DNA of 64,000 nucleotides from Prochlorococcus sp. AG-402-L09 (GTDB lineage Bacteria; Cyanobacteriota; Cyanobacteriia; PCC-6307; Cyanobiaceae): contig QCIK01000001.1 in assembly GCA_003216715.1 (NCBI GenBank), forward strand, positions 1-64,000, given 5' to 3'. Numbering within the stretch: the stretch's first letter is position 1; the number at the start of each line of letters is the position of its first letter. Below the pieces are notes generated by a model. That model ran no database searches, was not told the origin of the DNA, and was given only the letters and a program-made list of their open reading frames with translations. Below, in pieces: positions 43,854 to 53,001 of this stretch. The position numbers and the translations under genes were made by a program.

Positions 43854-45239
43854 ATGAGTCTGTCGTTTTTAGGGTTGGAAGACCTATATAAAATTAATGC
43901 AATCCCAACGTTAGTTCTTTCCTTAGGTTTACTTGGAATTATAGGAATCCTTCTAACCCTTGGTAGAAGATTAGATTCTGCAATGAAGTTGGAAAGATTT
44001 GGTATTCCCATAGCCCTGTTAGTTGGAGCATTAGGCTTTTTAATTGGTCCTTATGGACCTTTTTCTTTGTTACCAGAGAGGGTTCTGGATACTTGGATGC
44101 AATTACCAACTCCATTGCTTACTTTGGTCTTTGCGACCTTAATGATAGGAAGACCTATTCCAAGAATTAGTACTTTATGGAAACCAGTTGCCTCGCAGGC
44201 ATTGCTTGGACTTTTACTAGGTTTTGGTCAATATGTTGTTGGTGGAATAATTGTGTTGTCATTTCTGCTTCCTTATTTAGGAGTAGATCCACTGATGGGA
44301 TGCATTATTGAAGTTGGTTTTGAAGGAGGACATGGAGCTGCGGCAATAATGGGAGATAGTTTTATGAAGTTAGGTTTTCCTGAGGGTTTAGATCTTGGAT
44401 TTGCAATGGCAACTGTAGGTTTACTTGCTTCTACTTTGTTAGGGAGCGGTTTAGTTGTTCTAGGTAGGTTTTTTGGATGGCTTGTACCTGCTGATCAAGA
44501 GCTCACAAATGATTTATATGACATTGAATTGGAATTTAAACCATTTGAACAACTTAAGTTGCTTTTATATAATTTTGCTCTAGCAGGATTAGCGGTATTG
44601 GTTGGAATTTTTTTACTCTACTGTTTAAGACTATCTTCTACTTATTTGAATGATATAAGTAAGCAGGTGATATTAGCTTTTCCAGTATTTCCATTGGCTT
44701 TGATGGGTTCCTTTTTAGTAAGATTTTCATTAGAAAAATCTGGAAAGACTAAACTAGTCTCATCACTTTTTCAACGTGAGATTGGCATACTTTCAACAGA
44801 TTTACTTATAATTACCGCCATGGCCGGATTGAATTTACCTTTATTAGTTAACTATTGGGTTCCAATAATAATCTTAGCTGTTGGTGGATTGATTTGGAAT
44901 CTTGTAGGAATGTTGGTTTTTTCTAGATTATTTTTTAGAGAAGAATGGTTTGAAAGAGCAATAGCAGAGTTTGGAAATTCAACGGGAGTTGCAGCTAGTG
45001 GACTACTACTTTTGAGATTGGCTGACCCTAGAAATTCTACTAACACGTTACCTGTGTTTTCTATTAAGCAATTATTTTTACAACCACTTCTTTCAGGAGG
45101 CCTAATTACTGTAATAGCTCCTTTGTTTATTAGTAATTTTGGGCTTAAAGAGTGGACAGAATTTTGTGGATTAATTTCATTTTCTTTATGCGTAGTAGCA
45201 TTATCTTTGCAGTCAAAATATACAAAAGCCTCAGCATGA
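43854..45239 (+). CDS. GltS-like sodium/glutamate symporter family protein
   Basis: 461-aa polytopic protein; GCIIEVGFEGGHGAAAIMGDSF and AEFGNSTGVAASGLLLLRLADP resemble the GltS repeat motifs. Confidence 0.8.
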   Translation: MSLSFLGLEDLYKINAIPTLVLSLGLLGIIGILLTLGRRLDSAMKLERFGIPIALLVGALGFLIGPYGPFSLLPERVLDTWMQLPTPLLTLVFATLMIGRPIPRISTLWKPVASQALLGLLLGFGQYVVGGIIVLSFLLPYLGVDPLMGCIIEVGFEGGHGAAAIMGDSFMKLGFPEGLDLGFAMATVGLLASTLLGSGLVVLGRFFGWLVPADQELTNDLYDIELEFKPFEQLKLLLYNFALAGLAVLVGIFLLYCLRLSSTYLNDISKQVILAFPVFPLALMGSFLVRFSLEKSGKTKLVSSLFQREIGILSTDLLIITAMAGLNLPLLVNYWVPIIILAVGGLIWNLVGMLVFSRLFFREEWFERAIAEFGNSTGVAASGLLLLRLADPRNSTNTLPVFSIKQLFLQPLLSGGLITVIAPLFISNFGLKEWTEFCGLISFSLCVVALSLQSKYTKASA

Positions 45240-45310
45240 AAATTAATATACTTAACTAAAGTTATAATTTACAGAAATATTAGTTTAATAAACCATTTCC
45301 CCTCCTTTAT

Positions 45311-45568
45311 ATGAACCGACAAATTTACAAAGATATCCCTCCTCAAGAACTAAAAGAAAAATGGTTTAAAAGCCATCTACTTGGAAAAGAGGTTGAATTA
45401 AGAGAACTTTATGAGTTGCCTCAGGATCAGTTGGATTTAGTAATGGCAGAGACTGCGGAGTTTAGGAGCGATATAGGAAATAGAGATAGAAATCTAGGTA
45501 AATTTTGTACAGCTGGTTATTTTTTAGAGTTATCAAGAATTATTGACAAAAGAAGGGCCTCAGAATGA
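45311..45568 (+). CDS. Hypothetical protein, 85 aa
   Basis: Open frame MNRQIYKDIPPQELKEKWFKSHLLGKEVELRELYELPQDQ; no family recognised. Confidence 0.5.
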   Translation: MNRQIYKDIPPQELKEKWFKSHLLGKEVELRELYELPQDQLDLVMAETAEFRSDIGNRDRNLGKFCTAGYFLELSRIIDKRRASE

Positions 45569-45577
45569 TTTTCTACT

Positions 45578-46249
45578 TTATTGTCCAAAGAATAGAGGTT
45601 CATTTTGCTTCCTCCATGGTTTGTTTTTTTTCATAACTATTGGATATTTCTCATGCTTAAAAAAATAATTTAACCAATTTCGTAAATATTTGATTTCATT
45701 GTTTTGATCAAATTTTTTTATGTCCGCTATTCTAAATTGCCTTATAAATGGCCAAATAGCCCAATCAGCTAAGGTTTCTTTTGCATCAACAAGAAACAAC
45801 GGTTTCCCTTCGTTTGAAGATTCTTCTAATCTGCTATTTAAAGACAAAAGTATTTTTATCGCGGCAGCACGATGAGTTTCTGATTCTTCAAAATTATATC
45901 TAGATGCATATTTATACCGATCCAAATGATATTTAAATACCTTATCATTTGTATCTATAAGGCTAAATATTTCTTTTAACTTCTTCTTATTATTATTAGC
46001 AAATAATTCATGCATATTTGATCTTTTAATACACCAGAGCATTATTTCTAAGCTCTCATCAATTACTTTGTTTAAACTAGTTTTTAATACAGGTACAGTT
46101 GCTTTTTTAGAAATCTGAATTAATTCACTAGGTTTATTCTTTAGTTCGACCTCTCTTAACTCTACTACCTGATTTGTATTTAATAATGCCCATCTAGCTC
46201 TAATTGCGTAGGGACATCGTCTAAAGCTATACAGAATATTGTGCTTCAT
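45578..46249 (-). CDS. Glutathione S-transferase-like protein
   Basis: N-terminal ILYSFRRCPYAIRARWALLNTNQVVELREVELKNKPSELI thioredoxin-fold GST pattern. Confidence 0.85.
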   Translation of the reverse strand: MKHNILYSFRRCPYAIRARWALLNTNQVVELREVELKNKPSELIQISKKATVPVLKTSLNKVIDESLEIMLWCIKRSNMHELFANNNKKKLKEIFSLIDTNDKVFKYHLDRYKYASRYNFEESETHRAAAIKILLSLNSRLEESSNEGKPLFLVDAKETLADWAIWPFIRQFRIADIKKFDQNNEIKYLRNWLNYFFKHEKYPIVMKKNKPWRKQNEPLFFGQ

Positions 46250-46435
46250 AATTTTCCTGTTAAAATCATCTTGTGCCTTATACCTAGATATGATTAGTCA
46301 ATCCTGTAAATCTTAAATTGAATATGTATTACAAGTATATCCTTTATGATTTTCTTTGTAAATTATATTTTACTATAAAAATATAATTCATTACTTTTAT
46401 AATCCAAATGCTTCATTTCTCAAGAAAATAAAATT

Positions 46436-46996
46436 ATGTCAGGATTTGTTTATTTAATGAAAAATGGTGATTTATATAAACTCGGATCTACTATTAATTT
46501 GAGAAGTGAGGTAAGTAAGATGAAACCAGGTGAAATAATTGCTTCTTTAAAAACTAATGAACCAAAATCTTTTGAGGCAAGATTGCTAAGGCTTTATAAG
46601 AAAAAAAGAATTCCAGATACGAACTATCTTCGTTTGTCTGAATCAGAAGTTAATAATTGTAAAAAACATTTAGATGTCAAAAGTAATTTCCCGAAAAGTT
46701 TAAATGATGAGTTAAGAATAGGACTTAATGGATCTTTGTTTTTCGCAGTTATAACTTTTCTGATTTCATTCCTTATTGATAAGATGTTTGTATTTAGTTT
46801 TTTTCTCTCAATATTATTTGCCTCTCTTCCGATGTGGTCACTTGCAATCCTTGGTAGTTTTGGAGGTTATGATATTGATGATCTTGCGCTTTTCTCGACA
46901 GTATCTAACAGATTTAAAGGCCTTTTGATAGCTATCTCTATGATTTCAGTGGCATATGTTCTATATACTTTTTTTCGCTTTTCAACTGCCTTTTAA
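46436..46996 (+). CDS. GIY-YIG-like (T5orf172/MUG113-type) N-terminus fused to a hydrophobic membrane domain
   Basis: GFVYLMKNGDLYKLGSTINLRSEVSKMKPGEIIASLKTNEPKSFEARLLRLYKKKRI followed by predicted TM segments FFAVITFLISFLIDKMFVFSFFLSILFASLPMWSLAIL and GLLIAISMISVAYVLYTFF. Confidence 0.65.
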   Translation: MSGFVYLMKNGDLYKLGSTINLRSEVSKMKPGEIIASLKTNEPKSFEARLLRLYKKKRIPDTNYLRLSESEVNNCKKHLDVKSNFPKSLNDELRIGLNGSLFFAVITFLISFLIDKMFVFSFFLSILFASLPMWSLAILGSFGGYDIDDLALFSTVSNRFKGLLIAISMISVAYVLYTFFRFSTAF

Positions 46997-47101
46997 CCTA
47001 AACAATTATTTTGTATTTCTATACATATAATTTATAAATTCTTGCTTAATTATAGAATTATAGCTATAAATATCTTTAATAGGTAATGACCTTTAGCGAG
47101 T

Positions 47102-47356
47102 ATGAACATTTCTGATTATCTTCAATTCTTAGAACCAATTCAAGAACAGCTTAATAAGATTTACTCAGTTGCTTCTTTGGCTCTTACAGTTTTAATTTGT
47201 TTATGGCTCTTTAATTTTATAGTGGGTCTCATGCAAAGAACTTATTCAGTAGGTAAAGCTATAGGAAGTTTTTATAGAAATTATTTTCATAAGTATCTCC
47301 GTAAGGCAATTCTAGGAGCATTGAATTCGTTTAAGAAAACTACTAATCCTATTTAA
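47102..47356 (+). CDS. Hypothetical small membrane protein, 84 aa
   Basis: One hydrophobic segment (VASLALTVLICLWLFNFIVGL) followed by a basic tail. Confidence 0.5.
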   Translation: MNISDYLQFLEPIQEQLNKIYSVASLALTVLICLWLFNFIVGLMQRTYSVGKAIGSFYRNYFHKYLRKAILGALNSFKKTTNPI

Positions 47357-47372
47357 AAAATAAATCTTTTCC

Positions 47373-48086
47373 TTATATTGTCTTTTCAAGTTGACAGTTA
47401 ACTGCGATTTCAAAAGGAACAGAACTGTTTGGTAAGTCAAGTAAATTAGAACAAATATTTGCAATATCATTTGCCTGGGTCATGTCTTTTTTGGGAAAAT
47501 GAGTTATTTCTTTTGCCATATCTGTATTTACCCAGCCTGGGCAAATAGCTGTAACTCTAATACCTTCTTGCCAACCTTCATTTCTCATTGTTTGGCATAA
47601 GCTCATTAAAGCGAATTTACTCATTGAGTAGCTCGCTAAGTTGCCTTTTGATCGTTTCCCACTCATCGATACCAATACAATAATTCGTGCTGAAGTACTA
47701 ATTGATAAATACTTCCATGCATCTTTTGTTAATATCCATGGTCCCATGACATTAACTTTCCAAAGTTCTTCAATATCTTGAATATCATTATCATTAAATA
47801 TTAAATTTGTTCGTTTAAAAATCCCTGCACAATGAATAATAGTATCAATATTTTTAAAAGTTGCGACTGTTCTTTCTACCCATAGCTTTGATGACTTTGG
47901 ATTAGTTGCATCATAGGTATGTACCAAAAAGCTTTCTGGATTATTTGCTTTTGGATCAAGGTATGTATTGTTCAAATCATCTTTTTTTCTTACTCCTAAA
48001 CTTAAGTAATGACCTTCTTTAAGTAACTTTAATGCTATCGCTTTACCTATACCTCTACTTGCTCCACTTATAAGGATTTTTCTCAT
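47373..48086 (-). CDS. Short-chain dehydrogenase/reductase
   Basis: KILISGASRGIGKAIALKLL, SYSMSKFALMSLCQ, AICPGWVNTDMA. Confidence 0.88.
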   Translation of the reverse strand: MRKILISGASRGIGKAIALKLLKEGHYLSLGVRKKDDLNNTYLDPKANNPESFLVHTYDATNPKSSKLWVERTVATFKNIDTIIHCAGIFKRTNLIFNDNDIQDIEELWKVNVMGPWILTKDAWKYLSISTSARIIVLVSMSGKRSKGNLASYSMSKFALMSLCQTMRNEGWQEGIRVTAICPGWVNTDMAKEITHFPKKDMTQANDIANICSNLLDLPNSSVPFEIAVNCQLEKTI

Positions 48087-49372
48087 TTATTATTGACTAT
48101 TATTGCTTTAAACAATAAATTTAACTCTCTACCATGCATATTCATTAATCCTTGCTTGATAGTCCAGGGTGATTTCCTAAACATTTTCCACATTGCAGAT
48201 ATTAATTCTTTAAGGCTAAGTGTATTTGTAAGGAATCCATACCATTGTTTATTAGGTAAGCTAAAAAATTCTACAAAGAATCCTCTTAACAACTTCTCTT
48301 CAAATCGCATCAATTTTTCTAATCCAAATTTATAAATAGCTTGTTTCCTTCTAAGTTCTGATGGCCATAACGTTTGCCAACCTCTCTTTGCTAATGAAGC
48401 TGAGGATGCTTTTGGGTCTTTCATCGCTAATGAAAGGGCCTTGGCAACTTTAGGAGCTCTTCTTAAAAGGCTGCCAACCATGTATCCCGATGCTGGATGT
48501 ACCATCCCAGCAGAACCGCCAAATCCAAGAACCGGTTGAGTTAGGTCAGGGATAGGCATGTTCATTGGCAGATATGAACCATGTTCTTCATGCTCAAGAC
48601 TTTTTATTTCTAAACCCCGAGTCTCTAATCTTTTTTCCAGTCTTCTTTTTAACTCATCAAGTGAGACTGGAGGAAATAGACCCAATGATGTTTCTTCTAA
48701 GAAAAACTTTCCATTTCCCATATCCATAGCGTATAAAAATGTTGGTGCTTCTTTTCTTTCCTCTGGATTCAAGTGGTCGCAACGATAATCCATTAAAACA
48801 AATTGACCTTTCTCTACAGGGGGTGCGTTGAACTCCCCTACGATCCCGTAACAAGTTTGAACGGCTACTGGCCCTTGGTTAGGAGACTTGATAAAAACAG
48901 GTTTGTAGCCAGTTGCATCAATTACCACCCGAGCTTTGAGTTCCTTTCCCTTAGACGTTTTAACTGTGCTGGTTAATTGATTCGTTTCTAAGTTGATTGC
49001 TGATCCTTTATGCCATTCTATTTGAGCCTTATTGCATTGCTCTAACCAATAAGCTTGCAATTTGTTTTTATCAAAAAGCCCATAATCTCTATTATGTCTT
49101 GTAATTTCATTCTTTTTAGAATTTGGATCCTTGTCCCCCTCTCCAAAATAACTAATGGTGTTTACCCACCTATGTTCAAGTAAATGACTTAGACCAAGCT
49201 CGTCAACCTCTTCACCCCAAATCCCATAAGTGAAGGGCCAAGGTTCCTCTGGCGATTGCTCCGATAAGATTTCAACATTTAAGTTTTCAATCGCTAATGC
49301 TGCCGCTATTGATAAAGCGCCTGGGCCTGAGCCTAGTACTAGAGCATCTTTTAATGCACTAGTAGTGGTCAT
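48083..49372 (-). CDS. crtL: Lycopene cyclase (CrtL family; beta versus epsilon type not resolved)
   Basis: DALVLGSGPGALSIAAALAIENLNVEILS, VIDATGYKP, VLMDYRCDHLNPEERKEAPTFLYAMDMGNGKFFLEETSL, GFGGSAGMVHPASGYMVGSLLRRAP. Confidence 0.9.
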   Translation of the reverse strand: MTTTSALKDALVLGSGPGALSIAAALAIENLNVEILSEQSPEEPWPFTYGIWGEEVDELGLSHLLEHRWVNTISYFGEGDKDPNSKKNEITRHNRDYGLFDKNKLQAYWLEQCNKAQIEWHKGSAINLETNQLTSTVKTSKGKELKARVVIDATGYKPVFIKSPNQGPVAVQTCYGIVGEFNAPPVEKGQFVLMDYRCDHLNPEERKEAPTFLYAMDMGNGKFFLEETSLGLFPPVSLDELKRRLEKRLETRGLEIKSLEHEEHGSYLPMNMPIPDLTQPVLGFGGSAGMVHPASGYMVGSLLRRAPKVAKALSLAMKDPKASSASLAKRGWQTLWPSELRRKQAIYKFGLEKLMRFEEKLLRGFFVEFFSLPNKQWYGFLTNTLSLKELISAMWKMFRKSPWTIKQGLMNMHGRELNLLFKAIIVNNK

Positions 49373-49671
49373 GCTTCCCCTTGAGGAAAATAGCTATTTC
49401 CTTTTACTTGGAGTCGAACAACAGGATTTAATTTCTTTGAATAAAATTTAATTATTTGACCGCCTCCCAGGATTACCACTTTAAACACCCATGTCTTACA
49501 TAATCAACAATAGCTCTTGATGGCATTAACATAGAATAGTATTAATGTTTTTTATCAACTTAATGAGTTTATTTTATTTTTAAGTATGTATGAAGACTTT
49601 TTGATTGAAATATGAAAGAATAAATAATCTAAATTATTTCTAAAATCATTTAATATTCAAATTAAAAATTT

Positions 49672-50694
49672 ATGACAGAAAAATCAAATAGTTCAAAAAA
49701 AGATAAACCTTTAACTATTTTTATAACAGGTGGTTCATCAGGTATTGGCTATCAGGCTTGTTTAAATTTAATTTCCCTTGGTCATAATATAATTTTACCA
49801 TGTAAAAATATAGTTAGAGCTAATGAAGTGTTGACTAATATATTTAATGAATTACCCGCTGAACTATCTAAGAAAGGTGAGCTTTATACGCCAATAATGG
49901 ATCTTTGTGATTTGAAAAGTATTGATTTGCTCTGTTCTGATGTTAAAAAGAAACATTTAAAAATTGACGTTTTGATTTTGAATGCCGGTCTGCAATATAC
50001 AGGTTCAAAAGTACCTAGAAGGTCAGCTCAGGGAATTGAATTAACTTTTGCAGTTAATCATTTAGCCCATTTCTATTTGACAAAAAAGATTTTACCTTTT
50101 TTAACTAAGAGTGAAGATCCGAAAATAATTATCACCTCTTCAGAAGTCCATAATCCTAACAGCGCTGGGGGTAAGGTAGGCGCTAAAGCCAGCTTGGGAA
50201 ACTTAAAAGGATTAGAAAATGGTGCAGGGTTTGAGATGATTGATGGAAATAAGTTTAATGCTGATAAAGCATATAAAGATAGTAAATTATGTAATATTCT
50301 TTTTGCAAAAAAATTAAGTATTTATTTGGATAAAAAGAAATTATTAATTCCTGTTATTGCCTGGGCTCCAGGCTTGGTTATCTCTAGAGATAACCAAGGC
50401 TTTTTTAGATATAGCAGAAAATATAATCAATTAGGACAAATATTATTTGCTTTTTTAGCCAGAGATATATTAAGAATAACCACATCAAATATAGAAGCGG
50501 GTTTGATTTTAACTAATTTAGTTTGTTTATGTAAATATAAAAAACCAGGTTTCAATTACTATAGTAATAAAGTTATTTCATCAGGTAATTTTATTTTTGA
50601 AAAAACTGATATAAGCAATGATGCCCAGAGAGAAGATCTATCAGATAATTTATGGGAGTTATCAAAATCTCTAATAAATAAGATACTTAGATAA
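49672..50694 (+). CDS. SDR resembling light-dependent protochlorophyllide reductase (POR-like paralog)
   Basis: TIFITGGSSGIGYQACLNL, FAVNHLAHFYLTKKILPFL, and POR-like ADKAYKDSKLCNILFAKKL. Confidence 0.75.
   Translation: MTEKSNSSKKDKPLTIFITGGSSGIGYQACLNLISLGHNIILPCKNIVRANEVLTNIFNELPAELSKKGELYTPIMDLCDLKSIDLLCSDVKKKHLKIDVLILNAGLQYTGSKVPRRSAQGIELTFAVNHLAHFYLTKKILPFLTKSEDPKIIITSSEVHNPNSAGGKVGAKASLGNLKGLENGAGFEMIDGNKFNADKAYKDSKLCNILFAKKLSIYLDKKKLLIPVIAWAPGLVISRDNQGFFRYSRKYNQLGQILFAFLARDILRITTSNIEAGLILTNLVCLCKYKKPGFNYYSNKVISSGNFIFEKTDISNDAQREDLSDNLWELSKSLINKILR
50373..50406 (+). repeat. Perfect 26-bp palindrome plus T-run inside the POR-like CDS (terminator-like)
   Basis: CTTGGTTATCTCTAGAGATAACCAAG at 50373-50398, then GC and TTTTTT at 50401-50406. 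Confidence 0.8.
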
Positions 50695-50710
50695 ATATAT
50701 CTTATTTATT
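50673..50710. terminator. Possible bidirectional terminator between convergent genes
   Basis: Inverted repeat AATAAATAAGATA ... TATCTTATTTATT (13-bp stem, 12-nt loop) spanning the 3' ends of the POR-like and MscS genes. Confidence 0.55.
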
Positions 50711-51718
50711 CATATGAATTGTTTGGGTTGGATATGCGAAGTTAATATTTTCATTTTGGAACTTCTGCATGATTCTTAGATTAATTTCTTGTTGAGCTGA
50801 CATTGCTTGAAGATAATCACTTGTAGGAATGTAATAGACTAATTCAAAATCAAGACTACTATTTGCGAATTCGATAAAATGACATCTGTCAAAGATCGCA
50901 TTTTCAGTTTCGTCCACGATATTTTTGATCATTATAGGTATTTTTTTTGTTTGTTCATATGTAGTTTCATAGACAACACCCAATTTATGTACCAGTCTTC
51001 TTTTCTTCATCTCAGCATAATTTGAGATTACTCCATTTGTTAGTCTGCTATTGCTCATTATTATTGCTTCTCCATTAATACTTCTTAAGCGTGTGGATCT
51101 AACACCTACGCTCTCAACTTTTGCCCAGATTCCTTCAATATGAATAAACTGTCCACTTTGAAATGGTTTATCAAGCAGGATCGTTATGTATTCGAAGAAC
51201 TCTTGAACTGGTTCCTTTAAGGCGAGGCCAGCCCCTATACCTCCTGCACTTAATAAAGCCCAAATTGCTGCCATTTGTACACCCATATTTTGAAGATAAA
51301 AAATTACTCCGAGACTCCAAACTGTTGCCCCAACCATTGGACTAAGTGAACGAATCATTTCGCTGATAGATTGATCATTTATTTTGCTTGCCCATCTTTG
51401 TATTATTTTCAAAAATACTCTATTTACAAATCTGACTATATAAATCAGACATAAAAACTTGCTAATACCAATTAATGTCTTGTCTACTATCCCTCCAATT
51501 AGTAAAACTTTCCATGCAACTATGAAACTTAAGATAAATCCTAGAGGCTTAATAGTTTCAATTAAAAGTGTAGCTATGTAGTCATCTGTTTTGCTTTGGG
51601 TTGCAGAGGTTATTCTCCTTAAAACCCTTTTTAGGATTTTTGGACTTACCAAGGAAATAATGCAACCTATACTAAAAGTAAGTAATGAAATAATTATGTT
51701 TTTATAAAACTCATCCAT
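50702..51718 (-). CDS. MscS-family mechanosensitive channel
   Basis: GAGLALKEPVQEFFEYITILLDKPFQSGQFIHIEGIWAKVESVGVRSTRLRSINGEAIIMSNSRLT. Confidence 0.9.
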   Translation of the reverse strand: MDEFYKNIIISLLTFSIGCIISLVSPKILKRVLRRITSATQSKTDDYIATLLIETIKPLGFILSFIVAWKVLLIGGIVDKTLIGISKFLCLIYIVRFVNRVFLKIIQRWASKINDQSISEMIRSLSPMVGATVWSLGVIFYLQNMGVQMAAIWALLSAGGIGAGLALKEPVQEFFEYITILLDKPFQSGQFIHIEGIWAKVESVGVRSTRLRSINGEAIIMSNSRLTNGVISNYAEMKKRRLVHKLGVVYETTYEQTKKIPIMIKNIVDETENAIFDRCHFIEFANSSLDFELVYYIPTSDYLQAMSAQQEINLRIMQKFQNENINFAYPTQTIHMNK

Positions 51719-51783
51719 GATTTCAGATTACTTTCCTCCAGACTGCCTGAAAAAAAAGATTTGTCTAGATATTTTCTTATTAT

Positions 51784-52392
51784 TTAATTTGAAAATGAAT
51801 TTTTTAAAATTTTACTTACCTCCCTAAATTCTTTCCTAGCAGAGGTCTTACATAATTCACACATTAGACTTTCAGTTGTGGATGCAACTGCTCCTGATAA
51901 TATAAGTCTTAAGAAGGCAGTATCATTATCTATCTCATTTCTACTTCCTATAGCATCCCTTGGAATTAGTATATTTAATCCTTTCTGTAAAAGATCAATC
52001 GATGTCTGGAGGATACATATATGACTCTCAATTCCACAAACTATTATATTTTTTAAATTATATTCATTTATATAATTTATAAAGTTCTTATTCTCGCTAC
52101 AACTGAATTCCATTTTTTCAAATTTAGGGTATTTATTATTTTCTATAATTGATTCTATCGTCATACCAAGCTTCAATGGATTTTGTTCAGTAATAGCGAT
52201 ACGAACATTCAGCAAATTACATGTATCAATAAGTTTTTTTATGTTAAATATTAATCGCTGACTACCTTTAATATTATTTATAAGCTTTTGTTGAACATCT
52301 ACAATAAGTAGTAATGTTTCATCCTCCAACAACTTATTATTATTATTATTTTCTTTTCTTGGACTGGCATTTTTTCTTAAAAATTGATCCAT
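51784..52392 (-). CDS. Isochorismatase-like cysteine hydrolase
   Basis: TLLLIVDVQQKLINNIKGS, IIVCGIESHICILQTSIDLLQKGLNILIPRDAIGSR. Confidence 0.87.
   Translation of the reverse strand: MDQFLRKNASPRKENNNNNKLLEDETLLLIVDVQQKLINNIKGSQRLIFNIKKLIDTCNLLNVRIAITEQNPLKLGMTIESIIENNKYPKFEKMEFSCSENKNFINYINEYNLKNIIVCGIESHICILQTSIDLLQKGLNILIPRDAIGSRNEIDNDTAFLRLILSGAVASTTESLMCELCKTSARKEFREVSKILKNSFSN
52334..52351. repeat. TTA trinucleotide microsatellite encoding an Asn run in the isochorismatase-like N-terminus
   Basis: ttattattattattattt read directly; translates on the minus strand to NNNNN. Confidence 0.75.
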
Positions 52393-52532
52393 TCTAAAGA
52401 TATTTTTCTAATTTAAATATAAATCATTTAATAGATTTAGACATCATTTCTGCCTAAAATACATTGATTAAGGCCTTTGGCTGTTGCAGGCTTTTCTCAT
52501 TACGTTAGACTATTGAGAAAACAAAGCTGGTA

Positions 52533-52991
52533 TTGATTTCTCAATCTTCTTATCGTACCCATCCTTCTCCTTTTGAATCTGGCCTTCGGTCCGATGGTAA
52601 AAGAATGACCCCTCAAAGGAAAAAGGTTCTGTCTTTGTTCGAAGAGATTGGTTCTGGAATTCATCTAAGTGCGGAGGAGGTACATTCCAAATTGACAAGT
52701 TCTGGTGAGAAGGTGTCTCTTGCGACTATTTACAGAACTTTAAGACTCTTAGTCAAGATGACTTTTCTTAATGAACTTGATTTAAGTGAAGGGGGAAATA
52801 GGTTTGAATTGCTTAGTCATGAGCATCCAGATCATCATCATTTGATTTGTATTAGATGTGGCAGAACAGAAGAGTTTGAAAATATTGAGGTTATAAATGC
52901 TGGTAAAGCAGCAGCTAAAAATTTTGGATTTAAATTATTGGAATCATCGTTAAATGTAAGAGCATTATGTCCGATGTGTCTTAACGAATAA
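52533..52991 (+). CDS. fur: Fur-family metalloregulator, TTG start
   Basis: RMTPQRKKVLSLFEEIGSGIHLSAEEVHSKL, VSLATIYRTLRLLVK, HPDHHHLICIRCGRTEEFE, CPMC zinc motif. Confidence 0.92.
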   Translation: MISQSSYRTHPSPFESGLRSDGKRMTPQRKKVLSLFEEIGSGIHLSAEEVHSKLTSSGEKVSLATIYRTLRLLVKMTFLNELDLSEGGNRFELLSHEHPDHHHLICIRCGRTEEFENIEVINAGKAAAKNFGFKLLESSLNVRALCPMCLNE

Positions 52992-53001
52992 ACCTTGGTT
53001 T

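Noticed and set aside
47058-47069. TTATAGCTATAA palindrome before the 84-aa ORF
   Set aside because: Short and entirely AT-biased apart from the centre; plausible by chance in this composition.
52334-52351. TTA microsatellite as a phase-variation switch
   Set aside because: Unit is three bases, so length changes stay in frame; only alters an Asn run.
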